From: JAHOYW01 sp963664605
GTDB lineage: Bacteria > Verrucomicrobiota > Lentisphaeria > Victivallales > Victivallaceae
Direction of reading: 5' to 3'
Length of the DNA: 64,000 nt
Assembly (NCBI GenBank): GCA_963664605.1
Contig: OY761536.1
Span: forward strand, 2,046,001-2,110,000
The notes beneath the pieces were generated by a model. It was not told where the DNA came from. It saw only the letters and a program-made list of their open reading frames with translations, and ran no database searches. Each line of letters begins with the position of its first letter. Positions within the stretch are counted from its first letter, which is position 1. The position numbers were made by a program, and so were the translations under genes. Positions 52,810-59,085 of the stretch are shown here, one piece after another.

Positions 52810-55380
52810 TTAGTTGAACTTTAGTTCCTTGTCATTTGCGGTTATTTTCAGCGTGGAGTTCGGGAGGATATCTCCGGCGACCAGGAGCCTTGAAACCGGG
52901 GTTTCCAGTTCTTTGACTATTGTCCGCTTCAATGGCCTCGCTCCGAATATCGGATCATAACCTTTTTCCGCCAGCAGGTCTTTGGCTTCGTCGCTGACTG
53001 TAACAGCGATGTCCTGTTCCGCCAGGCGTTTAGTGAAGTGCTTGAGTTGAATATCAACGATTTGACGTATGTTTTCCTTATTAAGAGTATGGAAAATTAA
53101 AGTTTCGTCAATACGGTTGAGAAACTCCGGCCTGAAATGTTTATGCAGCATCTGCATTAATTCCGGTCTTATCTCACTTGTGTCCCCCTTGTGTTCCAAT
53201 ATCATATCGCTTCCAATATTGCTGGTCATGATGATTATCGTATTTTTGAAACTTACCGTCCGCCCGTGCGAATCGGTGACAATACCGTCCTCAAGTATTT
53301 GCAGGAAGACGTTGAACACATCATGATGCGCTTTTTCTATCTCGTCAAAAAGGATGACTGAATAGGGTTTGCGCCTCACCGCTTCGGTCAACTGTCCGCC
53401 TTCGTCGAAGCCTATGTACCCCGGAGGCGCGCCGATCAATCGGGAAACAGTATGTTTTTCCATATATTCCGACATATCAATACGGATCATTGCGCGTTCG
53501 TCATCAAACAGGTTTTCCGCCAAAGCCCGTGCCAGTTCGGTTTTACCTACGCCAGTGGGACCTAGGAAAATGAACGACGCTGTCGGGCGGTTGGGATCTT
53601 TCAATCTGGCCCTGGCACGCAGTACCGCGTCAGCGACTGCCTCGACAGCTTCATCCTGGCCAACCAGACGTTCGTGCAGATGGTCGCCGAGCGCCAGAAG
53701 TTTCAGCTTCTCGCTTTCGATAAGCTTGCTGACTGGAATATGGGTCCAGCGACTGACTATTGCGGCGATATCCTCTTCGCCGACTTCCTCCTGAAGCATA
53801 CGGCTGCCGCTGTTTTCATTGAGTTTATCTTCGGCTTCCTTGATCTGAGCCTCGATCCCCGGAATAGTTCCGTGGCGCAGTTCGGCGGCTTTATCAAGAT
53901 TGTATTCGCGTTCAGCGCGTTCAAGGCACTGACGGGTTAATTCCAAAGTTTCGCGCAGTTCGCGCAAGCTTGAAATGGCATTTTTTTCATTATCCCATTT
54001 AGCCCGCATTTCATCGCCTCTGCTTTTCAGGTCAGCCAGTTCGGATTCAAGAGCTTCCTGACGTTTTTTCGTTGCTTTGTCCTTTTCGTGTTTGAGTCCG
54101 GCGATTTCGATTTCCAACTGCATAGCGCGGCGTTCGATTTCGTCGATCTCAACCGGACAACTGTCGATTTCGGTACGCAGCCCGGCAGCAGCCTCGTCCA
54201 TCAAGTCGATGGCTTTGTCCGGCAGGAAACGGTCGGAAATGTATTTATCCGAAAGCACCGCCGCGGCAATCAAGGCGGAGTCTTTGAACTTGATACCATG
54301 ATGGATCTCGTAGCGTTCTTTGAGTCCGCGCAGGATCGATACCGTGTCCTCAACATTAGGCTGATTGACGATTATTGACTGGAAACGGCGTTCGAGCGCA
54401 GTATCTTTTTCAATATACTTACGGTATTCATCCAGCGTTGTCGCGCCTATACAGTGCAGTTCACCGCGCGCGAGCATCGGTTTGAGCAGGTTGCCGGCGT
54501 CCATTGAACCTTCGGACGCTCCGGCTCCGACTACGGTATGCAGTTCGTCTATGAAAAGTATAATTTTCCCCGCTGCTGAAGTGACTTCTTTAAGTACAGC
54601 TTTAAGGCGTTCCTCAAATTCACCGCGGTATTTTGCTCCGGCGATCAACGCGCCCATATCAAGAGCGACCAGACGGCGATCCTTCAAGCCTTCAGGCACA
54701 TCGCCGCGGATTATACGGCGTGCAAGGCCTTCGACTATCGCGGTTTTACCAACTCCTGGTTCACCGATCAATACTGGATTGTTTTTGGTCCGGCGCGAAA
54801 GTATCTGGATGACACGCCTGATTTCTTCATCCCTGCCGATAACCGGGTCAAGCTTGTCTTTTTCCGCCATTCGGGTTAAATCGCGTCCGTATTTTTCCAG
54901 GGCTTCGAAGGTGGCTTCCGGATCCTGGGAAGTTACACGCTGGTTGCCTCGTGCAGCTTTTAAAGCCTCAAGGACTTTTTGATTGCTGATACCGGAATTT
55001 TTCAATATCTCAGCGCATTTGCCGGAATCCAGCAAAGCGATGAAAAAATGTTCGACGCTGACATAATCGTCCTTCATCTTTTCAGCTTCTTTACCGGCTT
55101 TCAGCAGCAGTTCGCTGAATTCACGTGACTGGTAAACCTGTCCGGCTCCTGAACCGCTGACTGATGGAATAGAGTTTAAGGCCTGTTCAACGTCAGCTTT
55201 TATGCGGGATGAGTTGACCTCCATCTTCTGCAGCAATGAGCTGACTAAGCCGTCCTCCTGGTTTAATAAGGCGTACAGAAAATGAACCGGCTGCAATTCC
55301 TGATGACCGCGCTCGACCGCTTCATTGTGAGCCGCCTGTAATGCCTCTTTTGATCTGTTTGTAAATTTTTCTATATTCAT
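52810..55380 (-). CDS. clpB: ATP-dependent chaperone ClpB
   Basis: 856 residues, the full-length disaggregase. It has an N-domain (FTNRSKEALQAAHNEAVERGHQELQPVHFLYALL), AAA1 with GEPGVGKT and DELHTVVGAG, a long middle coiled coil (residues ~400-520), AAA2 with GPTGVGKT and LFDEIEKAHHDVFNVFLQ, and the C-terminal IFGARPLKRTI. It works with DnaK to dissolve aggregates. The ribosome site AAGGAGG is strong. It lies next to two small heat-shock proteins and has a sigma-54-like promoter at 55462-55478. Confidence 0.98.
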   Translation of the reverse strand: MNIEKFTNRSKEALQAAHNEAVERGHQELQPVHFLYALLNQEDGLVSSLLQKMEVNSSRIKADVEQALNSIPSVSGSGAGQVYQSREFSELLLKAGKEAEKMKDDYVSVEHFFIALLDSGKCAEILKNSGISNQKVLEALKAARGNQRVTSQDPEATFEALEKYGRDLTRMAEKDKLDPVIGRDEEIRRVIQILSRRTKNNPVLIGEPGVGKTAIVEGLARRIIRGDVPEGLKDRRLVALDMGALIAGAKYRGEFEERLKAVLKEVTSAAGKIILFIDELHTVVGAGASEGSMDAGNLLKPMLARGELHCIGATTLDEYRKYIEKDTALERRFQSIIVNQPNVEDTVSILRGLKERYEIHHGIKFKDSALIAAAVLSDKYISDRFLPDKAIDLMDEAAAGLRTEIDSCPVEIDEIERRAMQLEIEIAGLKHEKDKATKKRQEALESELADLKSRGDEMRAKWDNEKNAISSLRELRETLELTRQCLERAEREYNLDKAAELRHGTIPGIEAQIKEAEDKLNENSGSRMLQEEVGEEDIAAIVSRWTHIPVSKLIESEKLKLLALGDHLHERLVGQDEAVEAVADAVLRARARLKDPNRPTASFIFLGPTGVGKTELARALAENLFDDERAMIRIDMSEYMEKHTVSRLIGAPPGYIGFDEGGQLTEAVRRKPYSVILFDEIEKAHHDVFNVFLQILEDGIVTDSHGRTVSFKNTIIIMTSNIGSDMILEHKGDTSEIRPELMQMLHKHFRPEFLNRIDETLIFHTLNKENIRQIVDIQLKHFTKRLAEQDIAVTVSDEAKDLLAEKGYDPIFGARPLKRTIVKELETPVSRLLVAGDILPNSTLKITANDKELKFN

Positions 55381-55461
55381 ATAAAATGCCTCCTTCGTTT
55401 TATTAATCTGTTTTCAGCAATCATTAAACCAAATGACGCTGAATAACTGTAAAATTATTGT

Positions 55462-55478
55462 AGCATTAAGTATGCCAT
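55462..55478 (-). promoter_or_regulatory. Sigma-54-type promoter candidate for clpB
   Basis: Minus strand ATGGCATACTTAATGCT has GG at the -24 and GC at the -12 element exactly 10 bases apart (55476/55475 and 55464/55463). It is close to the TGGCAC-N5-TTGC consensus and strikingly similar to the hsp20 element at 56492-56508. Predicted start about 55451, giving a ~70-base leader. Confidence 0.55.
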
Positions 55479-55484
55479 ACTTGC

Positions 55485-55552
55485 GCCTCTAGGGACAGAG
55501 GCGGCTGCATCTATCTCTTTCAATAATGTAGCCACGGCTGTCCCTAGCCGTG
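55485..55552. repeat. Pair of palindromes with complementary loops
   Basis: GCCTCT-AGGGAC-AGAGGC (55485-55502) and CACGGCT-GTCCCT-AGCCGTG (55533-55552) lie 30 bases apart. The two loops, AGGGAC and GTCCCT, are reverse complements, so the hairpins could kiss. The second begins GTAGCCACGG, shared with the palindrome at 57798-57825. Confidence 0.65.
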
Positions 55553-55564
55553 AAATCAGTTTTA

Positions 55565-55593
55565 TAAAAAAATACCCCGGATGTCCGGGGTAT
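55565..55593 (-). terminator. Rho-independent terminator of the hsp20 pair
   Basis: Minus strand arms ATACCCCGGA and TCCGGGGTAT with a two-base loop are followed by a T-run. It starts about 15 bases after the stop of the second hsp20 and closes that operon. Confidence 0.9.
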
Positions 55594-55608
55594 TGGTTAG
55601 GGATTGTT

Positions 55609-55938
55609 TTATTTTTCAATCTTGATCCTGTGGACTTTAGCATGTTCATGCTTGGGTAAAGTCAATTCCAGGACCCCGTTTTCGATTTTGGCTTTAGCTT
55701 TCTCAACATCAACATTATCTGATATCTGGAATGTTCGTTTGTAACGAACAGTTTTTTCACTACGTTCAATGTTGGTATCGGCTATTAGTTTGAGTTCACC
55801 GGCTTCGATATTAATTGACAATCCGTCGCTGTTGGCGCCCGGCACGTCGAGTAGAAGCTTGATTCCGGCTGCGTCCTCGATCACATCAGCAGGCGGCGCA
55901 TAATCAACAAATTCCAAAACTTTTTTTGCGTTAGTCAT
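55609..55938 (-). CDS. Small heat shock protein (Hsp20 family), second of pair
   Basis: 109 residues, almost only an alpha-crystallin domain: AAGIKLLLDVPGANSDGLSINIEAGELKLIADTN, a short variable loop, then IENGVLELTLPKHEHAKVHRIKIEK with the conserved 'GvL.l.lPk'. The C-terminal IxI motif (IKIEK) is present. It begins 15 bases after the first hsp20 (stop at 55954), with ribosome site AGGAGG, and ends at a strong terminator. Confidence 0.94.
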   Translation of the reverse strand: MTNAKKVLEFVDYAPPADVIEDAAGIKLLLDVPGANSDGLSINIEAGELKLIADTNIERSEKTVRYKRTFQISDNVDVEKAKAKIENGVLELTLPKHEHAKVHRIKIEK

Positions 55939-55953
55939 AATTTCACCTCCTGT

Positions 55954-56400
55954 TTATTGGGTAATTTTGATTATTTTAGCCTTTTCTTCTTCCTGCTTCG
56001 GCATGGTGATAGTCAGAATGCCGTCGGCGTATTTTGCCGTTACTTTCGGGCTTTTTACCTTTGAAGGAAGTTTTATAGATTCTTCAAAACTTCCAAAAGT
56101 ACGTTCCCGGTGAAGCACCTTTTCATCTTTCTTAAGAACCGGCTCCGGGCGTTTTCCGCGAACCAGCAGGAAATTACTTATTACTTCCACTTCGACTTTG
56201 TCGATATCATATCCCGGCAAAGCCATTTTTACGACGATTTCTTTTTCTGCCTCGTGTAAAATCATTTTGGGATAGTTTGCCCTGAAACTGTTGATGCCTT
56301 CACTGAGCTCATCAAAAAGTCCGAAGAACTCTTTTTGCAGGTCATTCACAGTTCGCCAGGGATGAAATAAACCCCAGTTTTCATTGCGTTTTGCTAACAT
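55954..56400 (-). CDS. Small heat shock protein (Hsp20 family), first of pair
   Basis: 148 residues from ATG 56400 (MLAKRNENWGLFHPWRTVNDLQ). A longer frame to 56463 lacks a ribosome site, while GGAG precedes 56400. The alpha-crystallin domain shows EAEKEIVVKMALPGYDIDKVEVEVISNFLLVRGKRP and YADGILTITMPKQEEEKAKIIKITQ. Holds unfolding proteins for ClpB/DnaK. Upstream are a sigma-54-type promoter, a sigma-70-type promoter and a large inverted repeat. Confidence 0.95.
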   Translation of the reverse strand: MLAKRNENWGLFHPWRTVNDLQKEFFGLFDELSEGINSFRANYPKMILHEAEKEIVVKMALPGYDIDKVEVEVISNFLLVRGKRPEPVLKKDEKVLHRERTFGSFEESIKLPSKVKSPKVTAKYADGILTITMPKQEEEKAKIIKITQ

Positions 56401-56433
56401 GATAAACTCCTTTTTGTTTGTAGGGGTAACTGC

Positions 56434-56463
56434 TTTATATCCGGCAGAAACCCCGGTTGACAA
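56434..56463 (-). promoter_or_regulatory. Alternative sigma-70-type promoter for hsp20
   Basis: Minus strand TTGTCA (56463-56458), 18-base spacer, TATAAA (56439-56434), about 30 bases before ATG 56400. Both boxes are five of six. It may provide a basal level next to the sigma-54-type promoter. Confidence 0.5.
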
Positions 56464-56491
56464 TTAAAATAAAACTTTTTGTTTTTATAAC

Positions 56492-56508
56492 AGCATCTGG
56501 TGTGCCAA
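56492..56508 (-). promoter_or_regulatory. Sigma-54-type promoter candidate for hsp20
   Basis: Minus strand TTGGCACACCAGATGCT. GG (56506/56505) and GC (56494/56493) are exactly 10 bases apart, and TTGGCAC is the complete consensus -24 box. Predicted start about 56481, giving an ~80-base leader, close to the ~70 bases at clpB. Confidence 0.65.
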
Positions 56509-56611
56509 TTTTGTGAAAATAAGTTTTTTCAGTATGTCCTCTTCCTTAAAATAAATTATAAATGCGAAGAGTGAAATATTCCACAAAAACCGGAAAATTT
56601 TAAATATTCGA

Positions 56612-56657
56612 GCCAGAATGACACATTTGAGCAGTGACACAATTGTGTCATTTTGGC
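56612..56657. promoter_or_regulatory. Large inverted repeat upstream of hsp20, candidate enhancer site
   Basis: GCCAGAATGACACA (56612-56625) and TGTGTCATTTTGGC (56644-56657) are inverted with one mismatch. Inside lies a perfect palindrome TGACACAATTGTGTCA (56635-56650). The half-site TGACACA thus occurs three times. It is centred roughly 140-160 bases upstream of the predicted sigma-54 start, where upstream activator sites of enhancer-binding proteins lie. Confidence 0.6.
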
Positions 56658-56891
56658 ATATTTCAGCGGGTTGCGTGCTACGTGTTACGTGCTACGAAAG
56701 AAAAGCTTTCCGGGAGCGCTGGTCTTTAGACCGGCATCTGGATGAACGGCTGAGACAGTTGCTACTACATCAGTAACGACTATTGGTAATAGCCTAGAAA
56801 AGTCTACCTGGGCAAGTTGTCCTTTGTTAGAGAACTAGATTATACTGTACCCTATTTTTACCATCTTCATTTAACATGCTTCTTGAAACGG
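56658..56891. other. Intergenic DNA with REP copy and short direct repeats
   Basis: No gene is seen. 56681-56696 holds CGTGCTACGTGTTACG-type direct repeats. 56712-56737 is a copy of the GGTCTTTAGACC palindrome (GCTGGTC-TTTA-GACCGGC, one G-T pair). The rest is AT-rich with no recognised signal. The stop of the 260-aa protein at 56892 has no obvious terminator after it. Confidence 0.5.
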
Positions 56892-57674
56892 TCAATGTTC
56901 GTTTTTTTTATTTTCATAATCACTGACTATTTTTTGAATTATTTTATCTTTTTGGTAGGACACATAGCCTTCTTCTTTAATATACATGGGATTATGCTGC
57001 AAAATTAACGAAATCAGGATATGATTATACACAATGTGGTTGCGAAGCAAACACTTGATTTGGGATATTTTACTATTCTGAAAAAGCAAAAAAACACGTA
57101 AATGCATGTCGTATTCGCTAAGGTAACTACTGGCTATGAAAAAAAAATCTTCAAAATTTATTGGACTAGAATCTCTTACGATATTATACATGAACATAAT
57201 TGATTTCTTTTCTGCACTTATCTGTTTTACAGAATAGTACTTCTTCATAAACTTCTGGACAAGCTCCTTGTCTTGTGTTGAAATTGGGAGCTCAAGCAAG
57301 TAAATAAGAGTTCTGAGTAACATTCTGTTTTTAGCTAAATCAGGTGATGTCATTATAAGTTTAACTAGAATATTGTTGTTGCTTTTTATGCTGCAGCAAA
57401 TACCAGACTCTTTACTGTCACTATTTATACCTGATGATAGCTGTAAATGTTTTATAGCTTCTAAAGAACATTGAATACTAGTTATGATTACTGAATGTCG
57501 CTTGTTAGAGAGTTCCTTTTTTTTGAAAAATTTATAGAGTGAGGCACATGATGATGAATCCGCAGTTAAAAAAGTAAATCTTAACTTTTCAAGCTTTGTC
57601 TCATTACCTGGTTTGCCCCATGCAACATGAAACATTACAAATATAATAAACAACAAAGATACAGTCTTTTTCAT
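56892..57674 (-). CDS. Unrecognised exported protein, AT-rich gene
   Basis: I recognise no family. Signal peptide MKKTVSLLFIIFVMFHVAWG is followed by ~240 residues without known motifs and with five cysteines (SSCASL, SIQCSL, ICCSI, IKCLL). Helical hydrophobic segments (HNHIVYNHILISLILQHN-like near the end) suggest an all-alpha domain. The gene is clearly more AT-rich than the surrounding ones, as if recently acquired. A modest AGAGGA ribosome site precedes the ATG. Confidence 0.55.
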   Translation of the reverse strand: MKKTVSLLFIIFVMFHVAWGKPGNETKLEKLRFTFLTADSSSCASLYKFFKKKELSNKRHSVIITSIQCSLEAIKHLQLSSGINSDSKESGICCSIKSNNNILVKLIMTSPDLAKNRMLLRTLIYLLELPISTQDKELVQKFMKKYYSVKQISAEKKSIMFMYNIVRDSSPINFEDFFFIASSYLSEYDMHLRVFLLFQNSKISQIKCLLRNHIVYNHILISLILQHNPMYIKEEGYVSYQKDKIIQKIVSDYENKKNEH

Positions 57675-57797
57675 ATAGTCAAGTTTCCTCTATTTTTCTA
57701 TTTAAAACATAATCGACAAAACTGATATTACAATTCTACTCTCCTGGTTTTGTAATTGAAACACATCTTTTTAAGTTCTCGCAGAGGACGAAAGACT

Positions 57798-57825
57798 GTA
57801 GCCTCGGACGTGATCCCGTGGCTAC
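57798..57825. repeat. Imperfect palindrome GTAGCCTCGG...CCGTGGCTAC
   Basis: Arms of 10 bases pair at nine positions around an eight-base loop. Its reverse complement begins GTAGCCACGG, the same as the palindrome at 55528-55552, so the two are members of one dispersed family. Confidence 0.6.
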
Positions 57826-57912
57826 CAAATAACGCTGCCCTCCGGGGGCTTAACAGGATAAAGACTGTACGATAAAAACGAATATTTTGTCCTATTATAA
57901 CAAAGGCATAGT

Positions 57913-57940
57913 TTGTATTTTTTATCTTAGGTTTTATACT
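57913..57940 (+). promoter_or_regulatory. Sigma-70-type promoter for the zinc-ribbon/thiE operon
   Basis: TTGTAT at 57913-57918 and TATACT at 57935-57940, 16-base spacer, about 40 bases before ATG 57981. Confidence 0.5.
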
Positions 57941-57980
57941 ATTCTAAGTGCAATCGGCAATTAGCAAGGAAACAATAAAA

Positions 57981-58379
57981 ATGAAACGTGGAGATAAAGT
58001 TGATTGTCCGGCCTGCGGGCATCAGACCGTGGTAAAGGAAAAAGTTCAAATGGACGGCTGGACGGTCGGTGAAAAAATCTTTGTATGCGCGCTTTGCGAA
58101 GCTAAACTTGGCGATATGAATGACGTCGAGTCTAATGAGGAACGCAACAAAAAAGCGGTTTCAGGTTTGGCTGGATTGTTTGATACGGAAATTGAAGAAA
58201 AAGCAGTAATAAGCGAGGAAGAGGGCGATCTGCATTTCTGCAAATACTGCGAACATTACGTTTCGCATGCTTTCGTCGAACGCTGTCAGCTCCACAAAAA
58301 AGAAATAACCTCTATGCAGAGCTGTTCGGATTTTAAAAAGAAAAAGGAAGATAATGACAATAAAAAGCCCATTTTCTAG
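57981..58379 (+). CDS. Zinc-ribbon-type small protein
   Basis: 132 residues from ATG 57981 (an earlier GTG at 57948 lacks a ribosome site; AAGGA precedes the ATG). An N-terminal zinc ribbon (CPACGHQ ... CALCEAKLG) and a second Cys/His cluster (FCKYCEHYVSHAFVERCQLHKKEI ... SCSDFKKKKED) are visible. There is a lysine-rich tail. The last 26 bases overlap thiE, so it is cotranscribed with it. Family and function unknown; nucleic-acid or protein binding is likely. Confidence 0.65.
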   Translation: MKRGDKVDCPACGHQTVVKEKVQMDGWTVGEKIFVCALCEAKLGDMNDVESNEERNKKAVSGLAGLFDTEIEEKAVISEEEGDLHFCKYCEHYVSHAFVERCQLHKKEITSMQSCSDFKKKKEDNDNKKPIF

Positions 58380-59031
58380 TAAAGCGGAAAGAATTGACGC
58401 TTTCAGGAACATTGATATTTACCCGGTGATCTCTTCGGAATTCACGAATGACCGCCCCGTACTTGAAGTTCTAACCGCCATCGCGCACGGCGGCGCTAAA
58501 ATCGTTCAGCTACGGGAAAAAAATAAAAGTAAAGCTGAAATTTATGAACTGACTTTGAAGTATCGTGAAATAACTTCTGAACACAATATGCTCTTAATAA
58601 TTAATGACCATTTGGATATTGCCCTTGCCTGTGATGCTGACGGGGTTCATCTGGGGCAGGACGATCTGCCGTTGACCGCCGCCAAAGCTATTTGCGGCGA
58701 GGTGTTTCTGGGCTGTTCGACCCATGACCCCGAAGAAGCGGAGAAAGCGGTTCTTGAGGGAGCAGATTACATTAATATAGGCCCGATATATCCGACCGGG
58801 ACCAAGGCGGTTCCCTGCGGTGCGGTAGGCGTTGAAATGCTTGATAGGATCGTTCCCGGGGTGGGGATACCGTTTTCCGTGATGGGCGGCATAAAAGCGA
58901 AAAATATTCCAGAGCTGCTTGCGGTTGGCGCCGCCCGCATAGCAATGGTGACGGAAATAACTCAAGCCGAAGACATCACAGGCAAAGTAAAGGCGCTCCG
59001 TGCCTTGTGGACCGCGGGAAGCGTGAAGTAA
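58354..59031 (+). CDS. thiE: Thiamine-phosphate synthase
   Basis: Couples HMP-PP and HET-P into thiamine phosphate. 225 residues. It shows IVQLREKNKSKAEIY, NDHLDIALACDADGVHLGQDDLP, LGCSTHDPEEAEKA, INIGPIYPTGTK and MGGIKAKNIPELLAVGAARIAMVTEI. Ribosome site AAGGA before ATG 58354. It overlaps the zinc-ribbon gene. No TPP riboswitch is visible upstream of the pair. Confidence 0.96.
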   Translation: MTIKSPFSSKAERIDAFRNIDIYPVISSEFTNDRPVLEVLTAIAHGGAKIVQLREKNKSKAEIYELTLKYREITSEHNMLLIINDHLDIALACDADGVHLGQDDLPLTAAKAICGEVFLGCSTHDPEEAEKAVLEGADYINIGPIYPTGTKAVPCGAVGVEMLDRIVPGVGIPFSVMGGIKAKNIPELLAVGAARIAMVTEITQAEDITGKVKALRALWTAGSVK

Positions 59032-59044
59032 GCCGATGAAAGAA

Positions 59045-59079
59045 AAACCCTTAAATCTTAACCCTTAAAACTTAAAACT
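59045..59079. repeat. Telomere-like CTTAAMC short-unit repeat, second copy
   Basis: CCCTTAAATCTTAACCCTTA-type units run up to seven bases before ATG 59086. It shares AACCCTTAAATCTTAA with the copy at 10191-10220. Confidence 0.6.
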
Positions 59080-59085
59080 GTTTTT

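Larger units (their letters stand above)
57675..57980. other. Intergenic DNA between divergent genes, 306 bp
   Basis: It holds the upstream region of the exported protein (minus strand), the imperfect palindrome at 57798-57825, a GC-rich CCCTCCGGGGG stretch near 57838 and a promoter for the zinc-ribbon/thiE operon. Nothing else was recognised. Confidence 0.5.

Noticed and set aside
57675..58354. TPP riboswitch upstream of thiE
   Set aside because: No THI-box CTGAGA/GGGGTGCC elements were seen in the leader of the zinc-ribbon gene or before thiE.
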